Source: an uncultured Cellulophaga sp. (GTDB lineage Bacteria > Bacteroidota > Bacteroidia > Flavobacteriales > Flavobacteriaceae). Taken from it: a stretch of DNA of 64,000 nucleotides. Of the stretch, positions 18,665-27,502 are shown piece after piece; position 1 is the stretch's first letter; each line of letters starts with the position of its first letter. The stretch spans positions 1 to 64,000 of the forward strand of contig CANLIE010000010.1 of assembly GCA_947491225.1 (NCBI GenBank). Direction: 5' to 3'. Below the pieces are notes generated by a model. That model saw nothing but the letters and a program-made list of their open reading frames with translations. It made no database searches and was not told the origin of the DNA. Both the position numbers and the translations under genes were made by a program.

Positions 18665-19559
18665 AGAAAATATCTTGAAGAAAACGCATTACGGTTTAAA
18701 TATCTATGCGTATATATTAAGACAGTATTATCCTGAAACAACAGTCCTTTTCTTAAAAGGAAGGGACTGCGGGGTAACCCGTAACCCTTTTAACGGTGGT
18801 AAATCAACATTACAAATTAATGTTGTTGAAAATAAAGCAATACATTATGATACAGAACTAACCGATTTTAAAGGTGATGTATTCGATTTTGCATCTTATC
18901 ATTTTAAACTCGTAGATGATGAAGAATTATTGCTGAAAATCAACACTGAATTACATCTAAATATTGAAGTTAAAAAAGAAAATGAATTATCCTGGTTAGA
19001 TGCACCTGATGATACTTGGTATGCTTACAGCAGTTTTTACAAAGCACCTATTAGAAATGTGTTTCCTGCTGAAAAAGTAAGATTACACCAAATATTTGAG
19101 CGTATTATAAGCGATAAGTATAAAAGTATCACAGAACAATTTAGAGCGATTAAAGACCCAAAAGAAGCACGAAAATTTAAAGCAAATCATTTTGATTATG
19201 TAACATTTTCAGGCGTGTTTTCTAAACGAAATGATGATAGTTTAATTGAACATTCATCCTTGTTGACAATCGATTTTGACTATTTAGAAAATCTTGAAGA
19301 ACTAAAACAACAATTATTAAACGATGAATATTTTGAAACCGAATTGCTGTTTACATCACCTTCAGGAGAAGGCTTAAAATGGATAATTAGAATCGATTTA
19401 TCCAAAGTGTCACACAATGAATATTTTATTGCGGTGGCCAATTATATAAAACATACATATAACATAGAGGTTGACCAATCAGGTAAAGACATTTCCAGAG
19501 CGTGTTTTTTATCCCACGATCCATTGGCATTCCTACATAAAAGACATCAAAAGTTATGA
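18651..19559 (+). CDS. VirE N-terminal / BT4734-like protein (primase-associated)
   Basis: A 302-aa protein. Residues about 1-105 resemble a primase-like leader (YYPETTVLFLKGRDCGVTRNPFNGGKSTLQI). Residues about 140-300 match the BT4734/VirE-N domain (YVTFSGVFSKRNDDSLIEHSSLLTIDFDYL, LLFTSPSGEGLKWIIRID, DQSGKDISRACFLSHDP), which resembles an archaeo-eukaryotic primase fold with D-x-D and SGEGLK motifs. It overlaps the downstream PriCT2/DUF3987 gene by 4 bases; together they probably make the element's replication initiator. It starts at 18651 with ATG inside the preceding gene. Confidence 0.8.
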   Translation: MVISRENILKKTHYGLNIYAYILRQYYPETTVLFLKGRDCGVTRNPFNGGKSTLQINVVENKAIHYDTELTDFKGDVFDFASYHFKLVDDEELLLKINTELHLNIEVKKENELSWLDAPDDTWYAYSSFYKAPIRNVFPAEKVRLHQIFERIISDKYKSITEQFRAIKDPKEARKFKANHFDYVTFSGVFSKRNDDSLIEHSSLLTIDFDYLENLEELKQQLLNDEYFETELLFTSPSGEGLKWIIRIDLSKVSHNEYFIAVANYIKHTYNIEVDQSGKDISRACFLSHDPLAFLHKRHQKL

Positions 19560-21295
19560 CAAAAATATTTAACCCAAAAGATTGGTTAGCTGTTCCAGAG
19601 CCAAAAGAAGTACCTAAAAAACCAATCAACAACAACCCTACAACGGTTGTTGCAAATGATATTGAATCATATATCAACGCATTAGAACAATCAGGTATCG
19701 ATATTACAGATACTTATGATAAATGGCGTGATATTGGATTTGCAATTTCAGAAGAATACGGAGAAGCTGGACGTGATTATTACCATAGAATAAGTAAAAA
19801 TTATTCAGGTTACGACCATAAAGAATGCGATGAGCAGTATAACAAGTGTTTACAAGCAAAAGGACACGGTATAAGCATTGGAACATTATACCACCATTTA
19901 CATCAAGTTGGAATAAAACCACAACAGCAACAACAAGTTTTTGAAGTGTTGCAACAGTCAGAAGAAGTAAAACAACCGTTGCCAACAATACCAACAACAG
20001 TTTACAACAATATTCCAACATTTTTGCAACAAGTAATACAGCCTTCAAGCAGTAATGAAGAACGTGATATTTTGTTGTTGGGAGCTTTAACAGCGTTTAG
20101 TGCTTGTTTTCCAAAATTATTTGGTGTGTACGACCAAAGTAAAGTATTTAGCAATTTGTATTTATTTGTAACTGCACCAGCTTCAGCAGGAAAAGGAAGG
20201 TTAAACCAAATTAAAAATTTGGTAAATCCTGTTCACAAACAACAACGTGAACAATCCAAAATCCTAAAACAACAACATCAAGTAGAAATGGCAACTTATA
20301 ATATGAATAAGGGTAAAAGTGAAACAATGGAAAAACCAAATAAACCACCCGAAAGGATGTTGTTTATTCCTGCCAATAATAGCGTAACAGGTGTTTATCA
20401 ATTAATATCTGACAATGAAGGTAGAGGTTTAATTTTTGAAACCGAAGGCGATACTTTAGCGCAAGCCTTTAAAAGTGATTATGGTAATTATTCAGATGGT
20501 TTTCGTAAAGCATTTCACCACGAAACAATTAGTTATTATCGAAGAACAGATAGAGAATATGTAGATATTGAAAGACCTTGCTTATCAACAGTTCTATCAG
20601 GTACACCAAAACAAATTCAAGCATTGGTTCCAAGTGCTGAAAATGGGTTGTTTAGTCGTTTTATGTTTTATTATATGAATATCAAACCAACTTGGAAAAA
20701 CGTTTTTCAAACAGGCACAGCAAATGGTTTAGATGAATACTATGACCAATTAGGAAAAGATTTTTTTGAGCTATATAAAACTTTAAAAAACAATCCAACT
20801 ATTGAGGTAAGGCTAACAACAGAGCAACAACAAAAATTCAATGTGTTTTTTGAAAAGTTACAAACCAAATATCTCAATCTACAGCCAGATGATTATATAG
20901 CAACTGTAAGACGATTAGGTTTAGTTTCATTTAGAATTATGATGTTATTTTCTGTGTTTCGCATTATGGAAGATGGCGATGTCAACCAAGTTAGATGTTG
21001 TGAGGATATAGATTTTGAAAATACATTGGAAATAATTAGCGTGTTAGTAAAGCATAGTAGTAAGGTTTTTAACGATTTGCCTATTGAACAAAAGCAAATT
21101 AAACGTGCCAATCGAAAAGAACGTTTTTTGGAGTCATTACCTTATCAATTTTCAAGACAAGATTACCTTAATATAGCCGACAAAAACAAAATACCTCACA
21201 AAACTGCTGAAGGCTATATTACCAAATTTGTTGGTGCGGGATTAATACATCGAGAAGCACAAAACAATTATACAAATCCTGCAAAAGCACAATAA
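19556..21295 (+). CDS. PriCT2 / DUF3987 replication protein
   Basis: A 579-aa protein. Residues about 30-110 are a PriCT_2 primase C-terminal domain (YDKWRDIGFAISEEYGEAGRDYYHRISKNYSGYD). Residues about 150-550 are DUF3987, a helicase-like ATPase with a P-loop-like APASAGKGRLNQI near residue 205. A glutamine-rich linker (HQVGIKPQQQQQVF) joins the domains. With the preceding VirE-N protein it likely forms a primase-helicase pair for autonomous or post-excision replication. Confidence 0.82.
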   Translation: MTKIFNPKDWLAVPEPKEVPKKPINNNPTTVVANDIESYINALEQSGIDITDTYDKWRDIGFAISEEYGEAGRDYYHRISKNYSGYDHKECDEQYNKCLQAKGHGISIGTLYHHLHQVGIKPQQQQQVFEVLQQSEEVKQPLPTIPTTVYNNIPTFLQQVIQPSSSNEERDILLLGALTAFSACFPKLFGVYDQSKVFSNLYLFVTAPASAGKGRLNQIKNLVNPVHKQQREQSKILKQQHQVEMATYNMNKGKSETMEKPNKPPERMLFIPANNSVTGVYQLISDNEGRGLIFETEGDTLAQAFKSDYGNYSDGFRKAFHHETISYYRRTDREYVDIERPCLSTVLSGTPKQIQALVPSAENGLFSRFMFYYMNIKPTWKNVFQTGTANGLDEYYDQLGKDFFELYKTLKNNPTIEVRLTTEQQQKFNVFFEKLQTKYLNLQPDDYIATVRRLGLVSFRIMMLFSVFRIMEDGDVNQVRCCEDIDFENTLEIISVLVKHSSKVFNDLPIEQKQIKRANRKERFLESLPYQFSRQDYLNIADKNKIPHKTAEGYITKFVGAGLIHREAQNNYTNPAKAQ

Positions 21296-21302
21296 GGTTA
21301 TT

Positions 21303-21365
21303 GAGGATTTTAAGGAAACAAGGATTTACAAATTTACTGCATATCCTCATATCCTTAACTTCCTC
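21303..21365. repeat. Imperfect stem-loop between replication genes and defence block
   Basis: GAGGATTTTAAGGA..AAGGAT (21303-21325) pairs with its near-complement at 21343-21365, 18 of 23 positions matching. It may act as a terminator or an operator. It marks the step from the replication module to the cargo. Confidence 0.45.
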
Positions 21366-21458
21366 ACTTTCTGTTTATAACTGTTAATATCTTTTTCTTA
21401 CTTCTTACTTTCTTTTTCTTACATTAGACAAATATTGACAAGTCAAAATATCCCAAAA

Positions 21459-21761
21459 ATGACATTTGGTGAATACATCAGAGAATTACGAGAAGAAAAG
21501 CAATTATTGTTAAGAGAAGTTGCGTCTCAAATGAATATAGATACTGCACTTTTAAGTAAAATTGAACGTGGTACTCGTTTAGCTCGTAAAGAACAAGCAG
21601 AAGCATTAGCTAAAGCATTAAAACAAAATAAAAATGAGTTGTTGCAATTCTGGATGGCAGATAAAATTGTCTTTATGTTAAAAGATGAAAAGAACATTAC
21701 GGAAATCCTCAAAATTGCAGAACAAAATATTATTAGATTGAGCAAGAAAAATAAAAATTAA
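21459..21761 (+). CDS. XRE-family HTH regulator of the defence block
   Basis: A 100-aa regulator when started at the ATG at 21459; an in-frame TTG lies at 21435. Residues about 1-65 are a classic HTH_3 domain (FGEYIRELREEKQLLLREVASQMNIDTALLSKIERGTRLARKEQAEALAKAL). The C-terminal helix (LKIAEQNIIRLSKKNKN) could mediate dimerisation. It lies 11 bases before the Argonaute-like gene. A restriction-cluster controller role is likely by analogy. Confidence 0.85.
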   Translation: MTFGEYIRELREEKQLLLREVASQMNIDTALLSKIERGTRLARKEQAEALAKALKQNKNELLQFWMADKIVFMLKDEKNITEILKIAEQNIIRLSKKNKN

Positions 21762-21772
21762 AAAAGTAACCT

Positions 21773-23836
21773 ATGAGTCAGGAGCTTTATTTCAATATCA
21801 TAACGTTTGATTTACCAGACAAACCAATAACATTTTATTTAAGTAAAGAGAAAATTGGTAATGCCCAAAAACTATATAAAAACAAATTTCCCGTTAATAT
21901 AGAAGAATTGTTCCCTGGTATTGAAAAAGAAAACCCTGATTTTATTTACACATCTTTTATCTATGAAAAAGAAGGCTATCTGCCTTTAACAATTAATCTA
22001 AAGGAACAGCCAACCGACCTCATAAAGCACTATTATAATTGGCGTATTAAAAAATTCTTTAATAGTATTAACAAACTTGTCGATAAGAATTTTGTGAAAG
22101 ACAATCAAATATGGGTGGGTAATAATTTATATAAAAACGACCATTTTTATCAATATTTTAAATTTACTGTTAAAGTCCAAATTAAGGAAGTAAGTGAATA
22201 TGGTGAGTTGGTAATATCTTCTGATGGTATGGCCAAAGTATTTAAAAAGCCTATTTCAGAAATCATAAAACACACTTCTACAACTAACCTCAACAAAATA
22301 ATTTATAAAAAGAGGATATTAAAATATCATAAAGACAAACAGTACATTGAGGATAATACAAAGGCTTATGCAATATTAAATAATGATTTACGAACTGCTT
22401 TTAATATTAAACCAGAGCCTAAAGATGATTCCAATAAATACATTAGCTACAAACATAAAATAGACAAGTTTATACAGAGTTTTATTTTAAGTGATGATTT
22501 TAGAGAAATAATTGCTGTAAATAACGATGATTACCTACCTGTTGAAATTAATCGTATTGGTGAAGTGGATGATGAATGTAATGAATTAGTGTTTCAAAAT
22601 GGTGTAGGTAGAATACCTAAATCAGATTTTAGAAAGCTCAAACCTTTAAACCCTTGTCAATTAGAGAATGTTCATTTCTTTTTCATTCACCACACAAGTT
22701 ATACAAAAGAGGTAGCAACATTACAAAAATTATTAGAGGATGGTACAAGTTGGTATAAAGGTTTAAATATTTATGCTGGGGTATTAGCACATTTTGATAA
22801 TAGTGTCAACATAATATTTGATGATTTAGAGAACCCATTACCTCAAATAAAAGAAGGTATTAAAAAATTTAAATCAGACCCTAACATCAATTATGTAGCT
22901 ATTTATTTAAGTCCTTTTAATAAACACGAACCTAATCTTGAAAAGAAGTTAGTGTATTATAAGGTTAAAGAGCAATTACTTTATAAAAGAATTATATCTC
23001 AAGTAATAGATTTTGATAGATTTAGAAGAAACCAACACAAATTTATTTATGATTTAACCAACATATCATTAGCCTTATTAGCAAAATTAGATGGTACACC
23101 TTGGCAACTTAATGTTAAACCAAAAAATGAATTGGTAATTGGTGTTGGTGCTTTTAAAAATACCGAAGAAAATATACGTTATGTAGCAAGTGCATTTAGT
23201 TTCAAAAACAATGGCAGGTTTAATGAGTTTCATTATTTCAGTAAATCTGATGTCAAACAATTAGGTAACGCTTTAAGCGATGCTATCTATCAATATGTAC
23301 CAACAAATAAAATACCTGAAAAAATTGTAATTCACTTTTATAAGGATATGAAGGATGAGGAAATCCAACCTGTTTTGGAAATGATGGATAAACTCAAATT
23401 ACCTTGTCCACTTTTTGTCTTAAACATAAATAAAACAAAATCAGAAGATATAATTGCTTTCGACCAAAATTGGAATGAAGAATTAATTCCTATTAGTGGC
23501 ACATACATCAACATAGGGCCTAAAGATGAACACAAATATTTGTTATTTAATAATTTAAGATATAAGAAAACAGTTCAGTACCCAAGTTATTCAAGTTATG
23601 CGTTTCCAATAAAACTTAAAATATCAAGTCCTACACCAGAAGCTTTAAATGATAGTAAGAGGATTAGAAAATTAATTGAACAAGTATATCAATTTAGTAG
23701 GCTATATTGGAAATCATTAAGTCAACAAAATGTACCAATTACAATTAAATACCCTGAAATGGTTGCAGAAATAGCACCTCGTTTTGATAGTAAAGTAATA
23801 CCTAATTTCGGACAAGAAACATTATGGTTTTTGTAA
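21773..23836 (+). CDS. Prokaryotic Argonaute-like protein with degenerate Piwi catalytic site
   Basis: A 687-aa protein. The C-terminal half matches MID-Piwi: YYKVKEQLLYKRIISQVI carries the 5'-phosphate pocket, followed by NISLALLAKLDGTPWQL and a C-terminal LYWKSLSQQNVPITIKYPEM. The first catalytic Asp of the Piwi tetrad (normally VIGxD) is G459 in VIGVGA. The third motif, usually HRDG, reads H521-F-Y-K. The Piwi domain is therefore probably unable to cut its target. The first 300 residues resemble an N-L1-L2 region with a reduced or absent PAZ. Inactive pAgos usually signal to a partner effector; candidates are the following genes. It sits directly after the XRE gene and 25 bases before a WYL gene. 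Confidence 0.8.
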   Translation: MSQELYFNIITFDLPDKPITFYLSKEKIGNAQKLYKNKFPVNIEELFPGIEKENPDFIYTSFIYEKEGYLPLTINLKEQPTDLIKHYYNWRIKKFFNSINKLVDKNFVKDNQIWVGNNLYKNDHFYQYFKFTVKVQIKEVSEYGELVISSDGMAKVFKKPISEIIKHTSTTNLNKIIYKKRILKYHKDKQYIEDNTKAYAILNNDLRTAFNIKPEPKDDSNKYISYKHKIDKFIQSFILSDDFREIIAVNNDDYLPVEINRIGEVDDECNELVFQNGVGRIPKSDFRKLKPLNPCQLENVHFFFIHHTSYTKEVATLQKLLEDGTSWYKGLNIYAGVLAHFDNSVNIIFDDLENPLPQIKEGIKKFKSDPNINYVAIYLSPFNKHEPNLEKKLVYYKVKEQLLYKRIISQVIDFDRFRRNQHKFIYDLTNISLALLAKLDGTPWQLNVKPKNELVIGVGAFKNTEENIRYVASAFSFKNNGRFNEFHYFSKSDVKQLGNALSDAIYQYVPTNKIPEKIVIHFYKDMKDEEIQPVLEMMDKLKLPCPLFVLNINKTKSEDIIAFDQNWNEELIPISGTYINIGPKDEHKYLLFNNLRYKKTVQYPSYSSYAFPIKLKISSPTPEALNDSKRIRKLIEQVYQFSRLYWKSLSQQNVPITIKYPEMVAEIAPRFDSKVIPNFGQETLWFL

Positions 23837-23861
23837 AAAAATATAATTTCAGTTAAGCAAT

Positions 23862-24887
23862 ATGCCAAATACAAAACACGCTATAATCAGATACCAAGCA
23901 TTGGATAAATGTTTCAGAAATATATCTAAAAGGTATTTTATTGATGATTTAGTAAATGCTTGTCAATCAGCTATTGAAAACTTTACAGGAAATGCAGAAG
24001 GTGTTCAGAAAAGGCAAGTATATGACGATATAGCTTTTATGATGAGTGAGAATGGTTATAATGCACCCATTGAAAAAGATAAAATGGGCAGAAAGGTATA
24101 TTATTACTACAGTGATGTTAATTTCTCTATCAATAATCAACCTCTTACTGAATCAGAAGCATTAGAATTAAAGGAAACATTAATAACATTAAATAGATTT
24201 AAAGGCTTACCTCAATTTGAATGGATTGAAAATATAACCACCAGATTAGAAGCATCCTTTCAATTTGGTGAACAGGCTAATGAAATTATTGAGTTCGATC
24301 AGAATGAATTTTTAAAGGGAAAAGAATATATTAATACGTTATATCACGCCATTATTAATAAAACGGTTTTATTAGTCACTTACGAGAGTTTTAAATCGGA
24401 ATTAAACTCGATTATAGAGTTTCATCCTTATTACTTAAAACAGTATAATAACCGTTGGTTTTCATTTGGTCAAAACCCAAACTTTGATAACATTACTAAT
24501 TTGGCATTAGACCGTATAATTAATATTGAAATATCAGATAAGCAATATGCAGAAACCCGTATCGATTTTAAAGAATACTTTGAAGATATTATCGGTGTAA
24601 CTTTTGACGAAAATCAAACCCCTATTGAAGTAACGATTAGGATTGAAAAATCATTATGGCCATATATTAAAACAAAACCATTACACGGTTCTCAAAAGAT
24701 TAAGCAAGAACAACAAGACCATATAGATATTAGCTTACAGCTCATTCCAAATTACGAATTAGAAAGTATGCTACTACAATATGGTGAAAGACTAACAGTA
24801 TTAGTACCCGAAACATTAAGGAATTCTTTAAAAGAAAGAACTAAAATGATGATGGAAAACTATAACAGTGTAGATACAATGCACTAA
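23862..24887 (+). CDS. WYL-domain transcriptional regulator
   Basis: A 341-aa PafC-like regulator. An N-terminal winged helix spans about residues 5-90 (HAIIRYQALDKCFRN, VQKRQVYDDIAFM). The WYL domain lies near 155-235 (HAIINKTVLLVTYESFKSE, FHPYYLKQYNNRWFSFGQNPN, with NRWFSFG in the W-Y-L position), then a WYL-C extension (PIEVTIRIEKSLWPYIKTKPLHGSQKI). Such proteins recur in defence islands as repressors released by infection cues. It precedes the ATPase gene by 20 bases. Confidence 0.87.
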   Translation: MPNTKHAIIRYQALDKCFRNISKRYFIDDLVNACQSAIENFTGNAEGVQKRQVYDDIAFMMSENGYNAPIEKDKMGRKVYYYYSDVNFSINNQPLTESEALELKETLITLNRFKGLPQFEWIENITTRLEASFQFGEQANEIIEFDQNEFLKGKEYINTLYHAIINKTVLLVTYESFKSELNSIIEFHPYYLKQYNNRWFSFGQNPNFDNITNLALDRIINIEISDKQYAETRIDFKEYFEDIIGVTFDENQTPIEVTIRIEKSLWPYIKTKPLHGSQKIKQEQQDHIDISLQLIPNYELESMLLQYGERLTVLVPETLRNSLKERTKMMMENYNSVDTMH

Positions 24888-24907
24888 TAAGAACAATATT
24901 TGAAAAA

Positions 24908-26455
24908 ATGAATAAACAAACAAAAGGAATTTCCTTTAAAAATTTCAGACGTTTCCAAAATTTCCCAATGCTTCAATTAGGAAATATCACCTATATGGTA
25001 GGACGAAACAATTCAGGTAAATCTACAATGGTAAAAGCATTACTGTTAATTACCGATTATTTACAAAATCAGTTATCAGATACCTTTTCATTTGATAATG
25101 TCGTACTTGAAGATGCTAATATTGTAACGTTTGGTAGAGCAAAAAACAATCTATCTAAAGAACCTACTATTACATTTGAATATCAATTAGATGAATTCGA
25201 TATTCATATAGTTATATCCGGACAAGATGAAAATACGAAAGCGAAAGTAAATGTATTAAGTGTTAATGACGCCAAAACAGGTATTGACCTAAATATCAAT
25301 TATTCAAAAGGTAATATTACGGTAAGTAAAGAGCTTATTGAAGATGAAAAAGTTGATGACAATAAACTTAATGTTATAAAACAACTTGAAGATTCAGTAT
25401 CAGAATTACAAGAGGAATTAGATGCTATAACCGATAAAACTTCTAAAGAGTCAATTGAATTAATGACAGCTTTTAGAAAAGCAAGTGAAAAGCTTAAAGA
25501 CGCTAAAAAATTACTTCCAAAAGAAAACAAGTTAAAGGGTGATAAGCAATACACGTTAACATATTCATTAACTGATGTATTGCCATATGACAATAATGAT
25601 GATAATCTATTAAGAGCCACCATCGAAAAATTTATAAGACATAACGAAGTACTATCAACCAAGAGTAAAAAGGAAATTAAAAATTTTGATGATGTATTAG
25701 AGTTAAAAAGAAATAGTGGTCACTTAACAGATTTTTCTAATAAGATAACCCAATCTATAAACCGACAATACTTTTACTTTATTGGTGCAAATCCCTCTAA
25801 ACAATCAGCACTTTTTTATTTAAGAGACAAGAATAATGCACTTGCACAAGCAATACATAATTTTTATCAATTAACAGCAGGTGAAAAAAATAATGATGAA
25901 ACTAGGTTTATCAAAGAATGGATGCAAGTATTTGAAGTTGGTGTAGATTTCAGTATTAATATGCAAGCAGGAGAAGCCTATGAATTTAAAATCTTTGAAA
26001 AGGATTCTCAAATAGCAGTATCACTTTCTGATAAAGGTATGGGATCTTTACAAGCAATGACACTGATATTAAAAATAGCAAGTTTAATTCGTTTAAGTAA
26101 AAAGAATAAAAAGTATATCACTGTTTTGGTTGAAGAACCTGAATTAAATCTGCATCCTGCTTTACAATCTAAATTAACAGACCTTTTTAACGAAGTTCAT
26201 ACACAATATGGTTTTAATTTTATCGTAGAAACCCATTCAGAGTATATGATTAGAAAATCTCAAGTATTAACTAAAACACAAGAATATGGAGATTTAGATT
26301 CATTAAACCCTAATCCTTTTAAAGTATTTTATTTTCCAGTTAATATGAAAGAACCACCTTATATAATGAAGTATCGTAAAGATGGTAAATTTATGAATGA
26401 CTTTAAACCAGGCTTTTTTGATGTAAGTTCAGATTTAGCTTTTGATATTTTATAA
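24908..26455 (+). CDS. OLD/SMC-like AAA ATPase (DUF3696-type C-terminus)
   Basis: A 515-aa ABC-type ATPase. Walker A is GRNNSGKSTMVKALL near residue 33. A long coiled-coil insertion spans about 155-215 (IKQLEDSVSELQEELDAI). The signature/Walker B region reads LSDKGMGSLQAM and TVLVEEPELNLHPALQ, followed by the switch VETHSEYMI. The C-terminal GFFDVSSDLAFDIL fits DUF3696. There is no TOPRIM nuclease, so it would need a separate effector. The next gene begins 3 bases later, which marks that protein as the probable partner. Confidence 0.85.
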   Translation: MNKQTKGISFKNFRRFQNFPMLQLGNITYMVGRNNSGKSTMVKALLLITDYLQNQLSDTFSFDNVVLEDANIVTFGRAKNNLSKEPTITFEYQLDEFDIHIVISGQDENTKAKVNVLSVNDAKTGIDLNINYSKGNITVSKELIEDEKVDDNKLNVIKQLEDSVSELQEELDAITDKTSKESIELMTAFRKASEKLKDAKKLLPKENKLKGDKQYTLTYSLTDVLPYDNNDDNLLRATIEKFIRHNEVLSTKSKKEIKNFDDVLELKRNSGHLTDFSNKITQSINRQYFYFIGANPSKQSALFYLRDKNNALAQAIHNFYQLTAGEKNNDETRFIKEWMQVFEVGVDFSINMQAGEAYEFKIFEKDSQIAVSLSDKGMGSLQAMTLILKIASLIRLSKKNKKYITVLVEEPELNLHPALQSKLTDLFNEVHTQYGFNFIVETHSEYMIRKSQVLTKTQEYGDLDSLNPNPFKVFYFPVNMKEPPYIMKYRKDGKFMNDFKPGFFDVSSDLAFDIL

Positions 26456-26458
26456 GGT

Positions 26459-27424
26459 ATGGATATATATATTGACGAAACTAATTTAGAGTCTTTTTTA
26501 AGTCAAAAAGAACACACTTTATTTCCTGATGTTTTAAAATTGTTAAAACAACAATTAAATATCAACTTTAATTTTTCTAAAAATAGATTAAAAGAGAATG
26601 AAAAATTATCAGCAATTATTCCAACCTTAACAAGCGGTGTTGCTGATACGGATACTACATTTGACAATGCATTCCCAAACAGACCATTAAAAACAAATTC
26701 AGCTATTCATTTTAATTCAGAACAGTTGTCATCAATTTATTGGATTGATGATGCAGATGGTTATAAACTTGTAGGAGCTGGTTCGGTTTTAATTGCACTA
26801 TTAGGAGAAGAAATAAACGAGACAAAGAAATTATTCTTTAACCAAGACGATTATGTATTTCATAAACGCTGGAGAATTGGAGAAGTAGGTTTTCAGAATT
26901 GGAATGATTTAAGAACCTTTTCATTACCTCTTACAGATATAATTATCGGTGACCCATATATATTATCAAAGAAAAATGGTGATGATACAATTCATAATCT
27001 ATACGAATCGATTGATGTTTTAACTAACTTATCTTTTAACAAAGTAAGAATAGTACTGTTTGCCAATCCTGATTTTATTAGTTATGACCTTGACGATGTA
27101 GTTAAAGAATTAAAAAAAGTTCTTAATGATAGTACAGGTAAAAGTTGTAGTGTAACTATTATTAAAACTTCTAAAGAACACGATAGAACAATAATAACAA
27201 ATTATAAGAGACTTAAAGCAGGTGATTCATTTACGTTTTGGAATAATCAAGGCATATTATTATCAAAGGGAAAAGAATTAGATTATGAAAGCCTATGTCA
27301 TAATGAAAATTATAAATATTTAAAATTAAGAATTAACGATTTTCAAAAGATTTTAGACTTTACAAAAGGAAACAATCCAGACAATATAATAGGAGATAAA
27401 ATATCGGGTTTTTTAAATTTTTAA
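26459..27424 (+). CDS. Uncharacterised partner of the OLD-like ATPase
   Basis: A 321-aa cytoplasmic protein that I cannot assign to a named family. Residues about 150-260 alternate strand and helix (TDIIIGDPYIL, VRIVLFANPDFISYDL, SCSVTIIKTSKEHDRTIITNYKRLKAGDSF). The H-D-R-x-I-x-T-N-Y segment near 240 looks like an active-site loop and is reminiscent of phospholipase-D-like nuclease pairs, though the second HKD-type motif is not evident. The N-terminal 100 residues hold a D-E dyad (MDIYIDETNLE). Tight coupling to the ATPase suggests it is the effector or nuclease. Function is not established. Confidence 0.6.
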   Translation: MDIYIDETNLESFLSQKEHTLFPDVLKLLKQQLNINFNFSKNRLKENEKLSAIIPTLTSGVADTDTTFDNAFPNRPLKTNSAIHFNSEQLSSIYWIDDADGYKLVGAGSVLIALLGEEINETKKLFFNQDDYVFHKRWRIGEVGFQNWNDLRTFSLPLTDIIIGDPYILSKKNGDDTIHNLYESIDVLTNLSFNKVRIVLFANPDFISYDLDDVVKELKKVLNDSTGKSCSVTIIKTSKEHDRTIITNYKRLKAGDSFTFWNNQGILLSKGKELDYESLCHNENYKYLKLRINDFQKILDFTKGNNPDNIIGDKISGFLNF

Positions 27425-27426
27425 TC

Positions 27427-27502
27427 TGTGCACTAAAAATGCACACATTATTCCCATATTTGCAATGTCAAACAAAATAAAAGACAACAAGCACTAAAAA
27501 TG
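27427..27502 (+). promoter_or_regulatory. Operator-like palindrome and 12-bp direct repeat before hsdM
   Basis: TGTGCA (27427-27432) and TGCACA (27440-27445) form a dyad. The 12-mer GCACTAAAAATG occurs at 27430-27441 and again at 27491-27502, where its last three bases are the hsdM start codon. A TATTTG box (27457-27462) in CCATATTTGC lies between them and resembles the -7 motif. This layout suggests a separate promoter for the type I genes. Confidence 0.5.
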
